A stretch of 64,000 bases of DNA, taken from positions 248,001-312,000 of the forward strand of contig JACKAK010000003.1 of the NCBI GenBank assembly GCA_020635115.1. The letters run 5' to 3'. The stretch comes from Halobacteriovoraceae bacterium (GTDB lineage: Bacteria; Bdellovibrionota; Bacteriovoracia; Bacteriovoracales; Bacteriovoracaceae). Position numbers and translations under genes: made by a program. Under the pieces are notes generated by a model. It was not told the origin of the DNA. It saw only the letters and a list, made by a program, of their open reading frames with translations, and ran no database searches. Shown here piece by piece: positions 16,596 through 26,291 of the stretch; positions within the stretch are counted from its first letter, which is position 1; each line of letters starts with the position of its first letter.

Positions 16596-18713
16596 ATGAA
16601 AAAAATGAATTTTGTATTTATCTTGCTTTTTGTCATATTAAAACCATTATTTGCAACTTATGAATTGAGTTATTCTAATTTATTAGGTCATTGTCCATTT
16701 ATTCATACAGATGAATTTTCATTCAATGGACTTGCTAAAATGATTAAAAGTCAAATCGAAGTTAAAATTGAACACAATGAAAACTGTCGGGCCCCTTTAC
16801 TACAAATTTCTAATGGACTTGAACTGATTGAAACACTCTATGCTACTAAAATTGATCCATCTCTTAGAAATAGAATTGAATCAGAAGTGTTTTCTAATGA
16901 GCTTGTAAACCTGGAGCTTAGTTTGTTAAAGTCAGTTGAGTCTGATCCTGACTATGCATACAAAAAAGGCCGACGCGATCAATTAAATGAATATTTGATC
17001 GAAAACAAAATTGATCGCCTCTTTCAATCAGATTATCAACGAAATAATATAAAAAACCAACTCCAGACAAATGCTTTTCAATACTTAGCACAAATATTCA
17101 GTGGAATTTCATCATTGCCAATTGAGTGTATTGATCAATTAGGAGGCTGGTCTCAATTGACTCCCATTTTTAGTCATACAACAGCAGCAATGGCCGGTAT
17201 TGCAGGATTTGGAGATGCAGGGGTTATTGGATCAGGTTTTGTTGTTTTAAACACACTGATGCAAATTTTTACTAATCATAGTGGAAAGCAGGCGCTTAAT
17301 GATTTAATTGCTCAATCAAATAGTGAAATTCTCGCTTGCACATATTTTACTGCCAAAAATGCGGCCTGCAGTTTGAGAGATGCTTATGCAATTGCTAAAG
17401 ATACTCAAGAAATTCGTCGAATAATTTACAAAGAATATGATCAATTACCTGAACAGGTTAAAGAGTATGAAAAATATTTTCAAGCTCTGAGAACGAAAGA
17501 GGAAGCTGATGAAATTTTTCAAGTCATTGCTCAAATGGGTTCAAGTCTTTCCTTGAATACTGATACAATCAAGGAATATTTAACGGCATTGAAAGTAAAC
17601 CCTGTTTTTCTCAGAACTACAATACCAATTCTAGAAAATTTAGAATCTCCATCTGAATCAGATAAACTTAAAATACAAAAATGGTTAGATTTTTTAGATT
17701 CACAAGGGGTAACTCTACGTAAATATGATATGTATGGATCTCCTTTGCCACTTATAGAGATGTATAAAAACAATATTGAAGAAATTGAAAAAGGTATTGC
17801 CCTTATTCAGGCCATGGAAGAGAAAATTCGAGAGCAAAAATCTTTTGTAGATCTTAAGAATAAATTGAGCTCATCAACTCAAGTTAAAAAAAGGGTCAGA
17901 GAGCTTTTGACGTACTTTAGTGAAAACTTGGAAGATGTTTTCAAATCCATGGGACAAAAGGTTCCTTTAGACAGTAGTGGAGCAATCAGAACGGCCCTTG
18001 AAATTTTAGAAAAGCTCCATACTTTCCTTGAAGTCCAGTATGATCTTCATCATGATAACCCTCAAGAAGATTATGAAAATAGAGTCAATTTAAAAGGGGC
18101 AGAACTTTTTAGAGCGATGTCTAGAGGAGTTGTAGCACAACTTAATCGTCAATCAGTCTTCACAATAGGGGCAAAAGTTTCAGATAGATTTTCATGGGCG
18201 TTTAAATCTATTGAGAAAATTTTTCTAGAAAGAGATATTCTCAACAAACTTAATCCAAACTATGTTTCTTTTTCTGATTACAAAAATAAAAAAGCTCTTG
18301 AAAATCAGGTTATACAAAATTATGAACTTTTCATGGGAAGTGGAAAAGTCAATCGTGCAAATAAATATGAAACAATTATGAAATCCTTTAAAAAAACTTT
18401 TCAAACTGAACTGGCAACAATGGTTGAAGACTCACTTAAATTAAATTCTCAGATCCTTTTTGATCTTGATGATATTACGGCCGCACATTATTGTGCCCTT
18501 TTTTCTGATTTTTTATATAAAGATTTCAAATCTATTGTTGTTGAGTGTAGAAAGCGTTTTCAAAATCTAGATATTATTTCAATAAATCAAGAAATCAAAC
18601 TCCCAATAAAATGGGGAGATCCTTGCTTTTATTCAGATTATTGGAAATTGGAGAAAACCAATCGCAATTTGTTCTGGAGAGAACTTGATCTAAGGCCTGT
18701 TTCCGCTGAATAA
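16596..18713 (+). CDS. large secreted helical protein, unknown
   Basis: 705 residues with a signal peptide (about 1-20). A Gly/Ala-rich hydrophobic segment near residues 194-225 (AAMAGIAGFGDAGVIGSG) could insert into a membrane; the rest is mainly helical and charged, with paired Cys in both halves. I do not recognise a family. ATG 16596 or ATG 16605 could start the protein; neither has a strong Shine-Dalgarno. The M48-like secreted peptidase follows on the same strand after 140 bp. Confidence 0.7.
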   Translation: MKKMNFVFILLFVILKPLFATYELSYSNLLGHCPFIHTDEFSFNGLAKMIKSQIEVKIEHNENCRAPLLQISNGLELIETLYATKIDPSLRNRIESEVFSNELVNLELSLLKSVESDPDYAYKKGRRDQLNEYLIENKIDRLFQSDYQRNNIKNQLQTNAFQYLAQIFSGISSLPIECIDQLGGWSQLTPIFSHTTAAMAGIAGFGDAGVIGSGFVVLNTLMQIFTNHSGKQALNDLIAQSNSEILACTYFTAKNAACSLRDAYAIAKDTQEIRRIIYKEYDQLPEQVKEYEKYFQALRTKEEADEIFQVIAQMGSSLSLNTDTIKEYLTALKVNPVFLRTTIPILENLESPSESDKLKIQKWLDFLDSQGVTLRKYDMYGSPLPLIEMYKNNIEEIEKGIALIQAMEEKIREQKSFVDLKNKLSSSTQVKKRVRELLTYFSENLEDVFKSMGQKVPLDSSGAIRTALEILEKLHTFLEVQYDLHHDNPQEDYENRVNLKGAELFRAMSRGVVAQLNRQSVFTIGAKVSDRFSWAFKSIEKIFLERDILNKLNPNYVSFSDYKNKKALENQVIQNYELFMGSGKVNRANKYETIMKSFKKTFQTELATMVEDSLKLNSQILFDLDDITAAHYCALFSDFLYKDFKSIVVECRKRFQNLDIISINQEIKLPIKWGDPCFYSDYWKLEKTNRNLFWRELDLRPVSAE

Positions 18714-18853
18714 AAATATTTGTCATACCAAAAACAAAATTTCTTTGAAAAGCTCAATTTCCAGATGATTTAGAGTTTAACCCTGTAAATTTGAGCAAAA
18801 GTGATGTTTTTTGGTGTACTCGTGATAAAAGCTCTTAGTCGAAGGAAAATCTT

Positions 18854-20251
18854 ATGAAAATATTATTTGTTCTTCTCTTTTTCAGTAAATTACTTGCTTC
18901 AGAGCTTGTCGGTTCATATATTTATTTCAATGATGATGAAATTAAGCAATATTTCAAAAACAATTTTGGTAATGACTATCTTGAACCGAGTAATGAAAAC
19001 GAATTTATCTACAAGGAACTTGAGAAATATACACTAGAATTATATGATCGTTATTCTGAATTACTAGGCCCATATTTTGATATGCTTCCACAAATTCCTC
19101 ACATAGCTCTAGGTCATTTTAATGGGGTTAATGGAATTGGTGTATCAGTATTTGAAGGCATAAATTATACGCAAAATATTATTCGAGTTGATAAAGAATC
19201 TTTTGAAACTGGACATAGCTATGCCATTTTGGCCCATGAAATGGCACACTATTTTTTAAATCACCCAAGTCAAATTCAAAGATCACTTCTTATTCACTCA
19301 ATCTATGAATTTGAGCATAGCTTACCAATTGCGAGTTCCCATATTTGGGAAAACGACTATACACCGCAAAATACAGAAGAGTTTATAAGCATCAATAGAA
19401 CAATTGAAAAGATAGGACTATTTTATCTATTTCCGGAGTTTGTATTGCCTTTTGATTTTTATATTAGTTCCAACGGTTTAACAGGAGTGATGCAGACATT
19501 TTTAGAAGAATCAGATCCAAGCAATCAAAATTGTAAAGAAGCGATTGAAATCAGTGATCAGATCGGTGATGAAATTTTATCCATTTGTTCTGCTGGTTTG
19601 CAAGTATGTATACATGATAAAGATACACTTATAAACATTACTGAGCTTATTAATAATTTTGAGACTCCCGCTGGAGAGTGTTTCAAAAATAAAAATCAAG
19701 AATTTCTTAAACTCGTTAGTTTTTATTTTTTCGATGATGCCAATCTTGATGATCTCAAGAAAAAATATAATCAGGGCTCAATAGAGTATAAAAACTCATT
19801 TGAAGCACAATTTTTTGCCATTCTTTATGCTGAAAAAAACCCGCTTGAAATAATTAAAGATCTTTTCAAAAATGCAAAAGCAGAACTTGAATGGAAACTT
19901 TCTAAAACGAATCTAAATTTTGCTAATATTCGAACGATAACGATGGAAGATGAGGCCGACATTTTAGCTCAAATCATTCTAGAAAATAAGAATCCACAAA
20001 TTTCAGCTGAATATTTTTGGTTTTACCTAAATGACTATGAAAAACAGCAATGTCGTCAAATTGTAGACGATCAAGAATTGGAACCAGTTCCAGGACTGAT
20101 CATTGACCCTCATCGTTCCCCCTGTTATCGATATTGGAGATCTTTAAAACTTTCAAGAGAACTAAAAGAAACCAAAGACTCTAAAAAATATCTGATTGAA
20201 AATATTTTAAAGCTTAATAAATTTTCTATATATAAGTCTTTACAGGCCTAG
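18854..20251 (+). CDS. secreted M48-like metallopeptidase
   Basis: 465 residues with a signal peptide (about 1-16). The zinc motif HEMAH sits near residue 127, followed by YFLNHP, and a downstream EDEAD near 365 fits the third ligand of the M48 family (ExxxD). No transmembrane helices are evident, so it resembles periplasmic M48 peptidases of the BepA/LoiP type more than HtpX. AAGGAAAATCTT precedes ATG. The substrate is unknown; a role in envelope protein quality control or prey digestion is possible. Confidence 0.78.
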   Translation: MKILFVLLFFSKLLASELVGSYIYFNDDEIKQYFKNNFGNDYLEPSNENEFIYKELEKYTLELYDRYSELLGPYFDMLPQIPHIALGHFNGVNGIGVSVFEGINYTQNIIRVDKESFETGHSYAILAHEMAHYFLNHPSQIQRSLLIHSIYEFEHSLPIASSHIWENDYTPQNTEEFISINRTIEKIGLFYLFPEFVLPFDFYISSNGLTGVMQTFLEESDPSNQNCKEAIEISDQIGDEILSICSAGLQVCIHDKDTLINITELINNFETPAGECFKNKNQEFLKLVSFYFFDDANLDDLKKKYNQGSIEYKNSFEAQFFAILYAEKNPLEIIKDLFKNAKAELEWKLSKTNLNFANIRTITMEDEADILAQIILENKNPQISAEYFWFYLNDYEKQQCRQIVDDQELEPVPGLIIDPHRSPCYRYWRSLKLSRELKETKDSKKYLIENILKLNKFSIYKSLQA

Positions 20252-20257
20252 CAAATC

Positions 20258-21265
20258 TCAATTATGAGGATACTCTTCCATGATATATCCCATACAATCT
20301 TCTCGAATGACTTTTACATCCTTTGTAAACATCGCTGGAATGATCTCTTTTTTCAAAATTAATTTATTGTCCAAAACTTCAAAAAAATCAGTTAAAACAT
20401 TTTCACCATAATTATTCTCGACAACCAGTGGACATGTTTTTCTTAAATGCGCAAGCACATGGCCTTTTTTTATTTTTTTAAAATTTAAACAATCAATATC
20501 CGATAGAAAAGATAGATCACTTTGTGATTGTAGGTTAAAATTAAAATCAAATGATATTTCTTTGCTAATTTTTATTCTCGCTATCGTATGGAGAACTTTA
20601 TAATCAGATCTTTCCTTAATTAAATTCAAACTTTCAATTTTTTGTAACTCTAGGATTTTTGAATATATCTTTTCAATTCCTTCTCTTTCTCCAGATTGTC
20701 CTGCTTCAACTGTGATACTTGGGCATATATCAATAAATGCATTTGAAAGCACTTCACTAGGTTCGGTAAAATAGACAATTTTTTCTGCAAAAAATCTGGC
20801 CAATTCTAGATGATCAGAACCTAGATGAGTAATACAAGAATAAAACGGGTTTATCCCGGTATTATTGTGGATATCAATACAAGCAAAAGGTGCCGATTGA
20901 AAGACATAATTTTTTACTTCATGTGCGATTTGTGACAGCTCACATTCTCCCCCACTCCAAACTCTGTTGAAATCATTTTCACCTTCACATTTGCGAAAAT
21001 TCAACTCCGCTGCTTTGGTATTTCCAATGAAGACAATGAGGGACCTTTTAAAAAGGTTCTTATTTTCATGGTAGTTTTTCAAAATCTTTTGAATGGCCAG
21101 AAAACCTGAATGTTCATTTCCATGTAACAAAGTACTTACAAATAGAGGGTTTCCTTTATCTTGGTCTAGATGAATAATTGCTGGACCTTGAAAATGTTTA
21201 AATAAATCTTTAACTGGCCAACGGAAAAATCCTTCAGGAATAGTGTTTAAAATCTTAAGTTTCAT
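20258..21265 (-). CDS. M14/AstE-ASPA family zinc hydrolase
   Basis: 335 residues. The pattern fits the succinylglutamate desuccinylase/aspartoacylase branch of M14: HGNEHSG near 45-51 (zinc His and Glu), IDIHNNTG (third ligand region) and TVEAGQSGE (catalytic Glu). Such enzymes remove acyl groups from amino acids or cut peptides. ATG 21265 overlaps the stop of the upstream ligase-like gene as ATGA, pointing to translational coupling; a start three codons earlier is also open. Pairing with a GCS2-like ligase is a recurrent arrangement for this family, but the substrate is inferred only. Confidence 0.82.
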   Translation of the reverse strand: MKLKILNTIPEGFFRWPVKDLFKHFQGPAIIHLDQDKGNPLFVSTLLHGNEHSGFLAIQKILKNYHENKNLFKRSLIVFIGNTKAAELNFRKCEGENDFNRVWSGGECELSQIAHEVKNYVFQSAPFACIDIHNNTGINPFYSCITHLGSDHLELARFFAEKIVYFTEPSEVLSNAFIDICPSITVEAGQSGEREGIEKIYSKILELQKIESLNLIKERSDYKVLHTIARIKISKEISFDFNFNLQSQSDLSFLSDIDCLNFKKIKKGHVLAHLRKTCPLVVENNYGENVLTDFFEVLDNKLILKKEIIPAMFTKDVKVIREDCMGYIMEEYPHN

Positions 21266-22692
21266 AATTGCCATAAGTGTACAGGCAAATTAAGGTTTTG
21301 GTAATGGTAATATCGTTCTAAAAGTTCCTGAAACCTCATGCCATAAGCGGCCACAAAGGATCTTTGCCAACCTGTTCCGTTTTGTAAGCTTTTTACTCGA
21401 GGATAAATTATTTGAGTAATGTATGATTCAAAATCATCTTGGCAAATATTTAATACTCCATATAATTTTTTTAGTTCAGGCAATATTTCATGAATGAGTA
21501 GATCTCGAATATTTCTGGTATTCCCATCTATCCAATTGATTTGAGCATTCAGCCCATCCTTACAAGACAAGTAGAAATTATCCATTGCTTTTTTAAAGGA
21601 AATTCTAGTAGATAATTTTTTTGTCCGACAGAACTCTACAATGAGAATCTGAAATAACATATTCGCAATAGAATCTTTGACAGTGGGCCCTGCACTTGGA
21701 ACTCTAAACTCTAGTCTTAAACCAGGTCTTCCCTCTTTATCAAATCCAACAAGTGGCCTATTCCACCGCCAGATGGTTCCGTTGTGTAAACGCAAATTTG
21801 CTAACTTTCCAATGTCTCCATCTATAAAATCGGGAATCAAAACGGGATGTCCATCAAGATTTTCTAAAAAAAGCTCAAATATCGATTTTTTTACGTAATC
21901 ATTTCCTAAAGTCACACGTTTGGCCCAGGTTGAATCTTTATTTCTAAATGATTTCATATTGATTGATTGTTCAAAGATAGGAATTCTGGATTCATCCCAT
22001 AGATCCTTGCCTAGGAAAAAGGGAGAATTTGCACATACGGCCGAAACGAATGAGCTGGCAATAACAGAGGCATTGTATGTTTCAACAACATTTTTTGGGG
22101 TTACTCCGAAATGAACTTGAAGTGAGGTCGCAGCACATTCTGATATCACGTTATTGTGTTCGATGTGGACAAAATCTCGTCCTTCAAAATCAATAATCAC
22201 TGGCCGATTGTGTTGTAACTCCATAATGCGACTATTCAGTGCAAAGTATCTGGTTTTCCCTGAGAGAAATTCCATATCTAACATGTGATCGCGAAGAGTT
22301 GGTAATGTTCCAATCATTAGTGTTTTAGAACCTAGTTCTTTTGCTTTTATAGAACACTCATTCCAGGTGTTAAGGAGTGTTTCTTCCATTTTCTCAAAGC
22401 AGTTTTTGGAAATTGCAAATGGTTCGGAGTTGATTTCGAAATTGAATTTAGCGATTTCTGGAACGACTAGTTCATTGTTGAGTTTTTCAACAAGCAAATC
22501 ACTTTTTGGATCTGGTAAAAAATTATCGTTTACAAGCCATGCCTCTAATTCAAGCCCACACATTGGTGGCCCATCACAGAATGAATTTTCATCAAAATAT
22601 TTTTTCAGCTGTAGAGTCTCCTGTCTTACAGCATCTTTAAATTTTATTGAATCGTTCTCAGTGAAGAAGTCGGTATAGATTTCTTGCCCCAT
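21262..22692 (-). CDS. GCS2-like carboxylate-amine ligase
   Basis: 476 residues from ATG 22692, chosen over the frame opening at 22737 because AGAGAGG lies 6 nt before it. It resembles the glutamate-cysteine ligase type 2 superfamily: GLELEAWL near 45-52 (metal-binding Glu), FEINSEPFAIS, TSLQVHFGV and LRLEFRVPSAGPT. It would use ATP to join an amino group to a carboxylate. It is probably not a classical gamma-glutamylcysteine synthetase, since no gshB is adjacent; the coupled downstream M14 hydrolase suggests a peptide or amino-acid conjugate cycle. Confidence 0.8.
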   Translation of the reverse strand: MGQEIYTDFFTENDSIKFKDAVRQETLQLKKYFDENSFCDGPPMCGLELEAWLVNDNFLPDPKSDLLVEKLNNELVVPEIAKFNFEINSEPFAISKNCFEKMEETLLNTWNECSIKAKELGSKTLMIGTLPTLRDHMLDMEFLSGKTRYFALNSRIMELQHNRPVIIDFEGRDFVHIEHNNVISECAATSLQVHFGVTPKNVVETYNASVIASSFVSAVCANSPFFLGKDLWDESRIPIFEQSINMKSFRNKDSTWAKRVTLGNDYVKKSIFELFLENLDGHPVLIPDFIDGDIGKLANLRLHNGTIWRWNRPLVGFDKEGRPGLRLEFRVPSAGPTVKDSIANMLFQILIVEFCRTKKLSTRISFKKAMDNFYLSCKDGLNAQINWIDGNTRNIRDLLIHEILPELKKLYGVLNICQDDFESYITQIIYPRVKSLQNGTGWQRSFVAAYGMRFQELLERYYHYQNLNLPVHLWQL

Positions 22693-22812
22693 AAATAACC
22701 TCTCTTTATTAAATTTGAAGTTACCAACAAAAAACATCGTAAAACATGATATATATCGGCCACTTCATAAAAAACGCGTGTATTGTATTGAAAAATAATT
22801 AAAGGAGGACCT

Positions 22813-23301
22813 ATGATTGTAGAAGTAACTGGTGATATTCTTCTTTCTGAAGCTGAGTGTATTGTACATGGTGTGGCGCCAAATGATCATTTTCTAAATG
22901 GACTGGCCAAATCTTTGCGAGAAAAATTTCCGGAAATGTATAAGAGTTTCAGACATTTCTCTCACAGTAATCATCCTAAAGAAGGAACATCGTGGATATG
23001 GGAATCTGAAGAAGGCCAAAAAATTGTAGCATTATTCACACAAGAACATGCTCCAGGACATAATTCAATGCCTGGAAAAGCCACAACAACTTACGTTAAT
23101 AAATCTCTTAAGGAACTTAAAAAGTTTGTTGAAAAAAAGAATATCAAAACTTTGGCCATACCAAAAATTTCAACAGGTGTAGGTGGTCTTGATTGGAAAG
23201 AGGTTCAACCGCTTATTCAAAACCATCTGGAAGATGTTGAAGAGTTAAAAGTGTTTGTTTATGAACAATACCAAGCAGGAACAAAAGCAAACGAAGAATA
23301 A
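22813..23301 (+). CDS. macro-domain protein
   Basis: 162 residues, a single macro domain. It has VTGDILLSEAECIVHGVAPN at the N-terminus (ADP-ribose loop 1) and IPKISTGVGGLDWKEV (loop 2). The VHGV and GVGGLDW variants are like the ALC1/TARG1-type group that removes ADP-ribose or O-acetyl-ADP-ribose. A strong AAAGGAGG stands 5 nt before ATG. It is divergent from the ligase/hydrolase pair and convergent with the glycosyltransferase. Its target is unknown. Confidence 0.88.
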   Translation: MIVEVTGDILLSEAECIVHGVAPNDHFLNGLAKSLREKFPEMYKSFRHFSHSNHPKEGTSWIWESEEGQKIVALFTQEHAPGHNSMPGKATTTYVNKSLKELKKFVEKKNIKTLAIPKISTGVGGLDWKEVQPLIQNHLEDVEELKVFVYEQYQAGTKANEE

Positions 23302-23325
23302 ATCATCAGAGAGTTTGATAAGAAA

Positions 23326-24420
23326 TCAATTTATCAGACTCTCTACTTCTTCTTTTTGGGTTGGATTTCTTTTGATTTTTATCCTGATTCCTGCGAGTTT
23401 TCTCTTTAGCGTGGATTGTGAAAACTGCAGAGCATGTGACCTCAAGAGTTGTGGATCGGTGTTTACATAAAGAGACTCAAATTCAACAAGCTTTCTTTCA
23501 AATTCTTCATTACTATATTTTTCAAATTTTATAATGAGATCATTTTTATAGAATTCATCTTTGAGTGGGTCATTCATTGTTAAAACTTGTGTTCCACACA
23601 TTAGCGATTGAAGACCCATCAGTGGAAAGGAACATTTTTCAAAATCAATAGTGCCTTTTGCACTTGCAAGGATTGGAGCCAACTCTCCAGCACATTTCCA
23701 ACCGATGAAGGTATTTGCCTCAAATTTCTTTTTTGTTTCAACTAAATGATCGTCCCGGCCTACGAAGCGGAAATCTCTTTTCGTTGATAGAAGAAATTGC
23801 CCAACCTGATAGGCAAATTCATCGCTTAATCCCTCTGCAAGAACCATATATGTCTGTTTTTTAAATTGTCCCACAGGAAACAAAGGATAGTCTCTTTGCT
23901 CAACATGGGGTTTAACAACAGTAATTAATCCATCATAAAATGGTTCTACGATCTCCTTAATGACTTCACTTGCAACCCAAAGCTCATCAATCTTTTTTAG
24001 ACTATTTATGAATGAAAACTGTAGATATTTCCAAAATATTTTTTTTGAAAGCTGTTTTGGTTTGGACATAAATGGGTAATCTATTAAATAAGTGATTTGT
24101 CTGACACCATCACATTTTTTTATACCTTGAGAAAGTCCTGAGGAAACATTAAAAATAAGATCAGTAGAGCAACAAATATGTAATGATTTTGCAGCAGAAT
24201 TTAAAAGATAGGGCCTTAAAAATAAATCTGATTTTCGTTTACAAATATTTGATAAAAACGATGAATTTATTTTGAATTGTTCCAAATGTCCCAAAACTTG
24301 ACCTTGGTTGTGGGCCAGAGTGAAAATCTGTGTAGGAACAAGATTTTCAACAACTTCTTCTACTATGGGTATTGAGCTATCTCTTTCCAATATATGGTCA
24401 CAGCTTACTACTACATTCAT
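23326..24420 (-). CDS. glycosyltransferase, GT4-like
   Basis: 364 residues without signal peptide. The layout is GT-B: a middle segment DELWVASEVIKE (about 150) typical of the hinge region, and a late ILASAKGTIDFEKCSFPLMG with LMCGTQVLTMNDP, matching the nucleotide-sugar-binding E-x7-E region of group 1 transferases in a divergent form. It is the last gene of the trmFO-eamA-uxs operon, so UDP-xylose or a related sugar is a plausible donor. AAGGTG precedes ATG. Confidence 0.72.
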   Translation of the reverse strand: MNVVVSCDHILERDSSIPIVEEVVENLVPTQIFTLAHNQGQVLGHLEQFKINSSFLSNICKRKSDLFLRPYLLNSAAKSLHICCSTDLIFNVSSGLSQGIKKCDGVRQITYLIDYPFMSKPKQLSKKIFWKYLQFSFINSLKKIDELWVASEVIKEIVEPFYDGLITVVKPHVEQRDYPLFPVGQFKKQTYMVLAEGLSDEFAYQVGQFLLSTKRDFRFVGRDDHLVETKKKFEANTFIGWKCAGELAPILASAKGTIDFEKCSFPLMGLQSLMCGTQVLTMNDPLKDEFYKNDLIIKFEKYSNEEFERKLVEFESLYVNTDPQLLRSHALQFSQSTLKRKLAGIRIKIKRNPTQKEEVESLIN

Positions 24421-24429
24421 TATTTCACC

Positions 24430-25386
24430 TTATAATTTACTTTTAAAATATTCTGCTGTTTTTCTCAATCCTTCCTCGAAACTAACAGTCGGACGATAGG
24501 TACTTATTCGCTGCAATTTATCAATATTAGGTCTTCGTTTTTTTGGATCATCTTGAGGAAGAGGTTGATAAGTTATTTTTGAGTTGCCACCTAAAAATTT
24601 TAAAATAAGTTCTGCACACTCTTTGATAGTATACTCATCAGGATTTCCGATATTAACCGGAGAAATTTCATCACTCATCATCACTGCGTGCATAGCTTTG
24701 ACCAAATCATCTACATAACAAAATGATCTGGTCTGAGAGCCATCTCCGTTGACTGTTATATTCTCACCTTTGAGAACTTGATTAACAAAATTGGGAATGA
24801 CACGGCCATCATCTGCTCGCATACCTGGCCCATATGTATTAAAAATCCTCACAATACGAGTATCAACTCCGTATTGCCAATGATAGTTCATTGTAAGGGC
24901 CTCAGCATAACGTTTCGATTCATCATAACATGATCGAGGGCCCACAGTGTTGACGTTTCCATGATATGTTTCAGTCTGTGGGTGTATTTCAGGATCACCA
25001 TAAACTTCACTTGTAGAGGCCTCTAAAAATCTGGCCTTTTTATTTTTTGCAAGTTCTAAAAGTTTCCTAGTCCCTTCAGAGTTAACTCTCATAATTTCCA
25101 TTGGTATTTTTTTAAAATCAATGGGTGAAGCAGGGGATGCTAAAGAAAAAATATAATCAATTTTTTGAGCTGACAAATCAGGAAGTTCTTCGAATATATT
25201 GCAGTGATAAAAATGAAATCCGGAGTATTTAGACAACCGATCAATATTTTCTTTCTGACCTGTTATAAAATTATCTAATCCTATAACCCTGGCACCTCTT
25301 TCAAGATAGTAAGTACTTACATGAGAGGGTATGAAGCCGGCCGCACCAGCTATTAAAATTGATTTATCTGTGAAATCTTGTTCCAT
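24430..25386 (-). CDS. UDP-glucuronate decarboxylase-like SDR
   Basis: 318 residues from ATG 25386, which has GAAGG upstream; the frame is open to 25434 inside eamA. Extended SDR fold: GAAGFIPSH (NAD-binding, near 13-21, with Pro where Gly is usual), YDESKRYAEAL (catalytic Tyr and Lys, near 150), and family-typical RIFNTYGPGMRADDGRVIPN and DGSQTRSFCYVDDLV. The closest family I recognise is UDP-xylose synthase, which makes UDP-xylose from UDP-glucuronate; a dTDP-glucose dehydratase-like activity is the main alternative. The stop is 9 bp from the glycosyltransferase gene. Confidence 0.88.
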   Translation of the reverse strand: MEQDFTDKSILIAGAAGFIPSHVSTYYLERGARVIGLDNFITGQKENIDRLSKYSGFHFYHCNIFEELPDLSAQKIDYIFSLASPASPIDFKKIPMEIMRVNSEGTRKLLELAKNKKARFLEASTSEVYGDPEIHPQTETYHGNVNTVGPRSCYDESKRYAEALTMNYHWQYGVDTRIVRIFNTYGPGMRADDGRVIPNFVNQVLKGENITVNGDGSQTRSFCYVDDLVKAMHAVMMSDEISPVNIGNPDEYTIKECAELILKFLGGNSKITYQPLPQDDPKKRRPNIDKLQRISTYRPTVSFEEGLRKTAEYFKSKL

Positions 25387-25394
25387 ATTTACCT

Positions 25395-26291
25395 TCAGTA
25401 GTGTTTTATTTGTATAACTGTAGCACCTGTGCATAGCATAATTCCACCTAGAACTTGCTCAGGAGAAAGACTTTTTTGTAAAAATAACCAATTTATGACT
25501 ATGGCGCAAAGTGGGAAAAACATTTCAGCAATTGTACAAACTCTGGCCGAAACCATTCTTAATCCTTTGTAATAGAGATACATTCCAAACAGACCAGACA
25601 AAATGGTCATACTTGCTAATTTTAACCAAGTATTTATGCTAAGTTCAAAAATGAATGAAAAATTTCCTAAAAAGAACAACATTGTCAAAAAACCAAATAC
25701 AAATCTTCCCGTCATAATTTCTTTCTGATCAAATCCTTCGAGCGTTAGCTTTTTACCAAACACTGTAGACATACCCCATGCAAAAACGGCAAAAAAAGTA
25801 AGTCCATACCCAAGAATTTTTTCACCTTCTAAGTTTTTACTTAAATTTTTAAATTCGAAAAGTGGTGCTAAGTCAGCATAGGAGATTAAAAAACCACCGA
25901 TAAGACACAACATGGCCCAAAATAAATATTCTTTCTGGATTCGTTCTCTAAGATAAAAATGTGCAACACTAATAGCGATCAGGGGTTGAAATTTTTGGAG
26001 GAGGATGACCAAGGAAGGATTAATAATGGTAAAGGCCCTTGTAAAGGCCAAGGTACCAAGGGCCGAACCTAAACAGCCTATAATGAAGAAATAAGCTAGT
26101 GTTGAAATTTTGGAGTTGATAAATTTCTTAAAAGACTTAATGCCTACGGGAATTAAAATAATACTTAAAAGTAAATGTTCTATAAATACGATTTTTTTAA
26201 AGCTAAGAATATCTTTTGCTAAGGGATAACGAATCAAAGTATCGAGGGCCCAAAAAAAACAGCCAGAGATGATGAGTAGAATTCCTTTCAA
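25395..26291 (-). CDS. EamA/DMT family transporter
   Basis: 298 residues with ten predicted membrane helices in two EamA repeats (for example SALGTLAFTRAFTIINPSLV in the first and SGLFGMYLYYKGLRMVSARV in the second). The DMT superfamily moves small metabolites. It starts with TTG 26291, overlapping the trmFO stop as TTGA, with GGAGG 6 nt upstream inside trmFO, so it is coupled to trmFO. The substrate is unknown; the downstream sugar genes may be a hint. Confidence 0.9.
   Translation of the reverse strand: MKGILLIISGCFFWALDTLIRYPLAKDILSFKKIVFIEHLLLSIILIPVGIKSFKKFINSKISTLAYFFIIGCLGSALGTLAFTRAFTIINPSLVILLQKFQPLIAISVAHFYLRERIQKEYLFWAMLCLIGGFLISYADLAPLFEFKNLSKNLEGEKILGYGLTFFAVFAWGMSTVFGKKLTLEGFDQKEIMTGRFVFGFLTMLFFLGNFSFIFELSINTWLKLASMTILSGLFGMYLYYKGLRMVSARVCTIAEMFFPLCAIVINWLFLQKSLSPEQVLGGIMLCTGATVIQIKHY

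Noticed and set aside
22745..22765. GCCGATAT before the GCS2-like gene as a further sigma28 site
   Set aside because: There is no -35 match at 15 or 16 bp.
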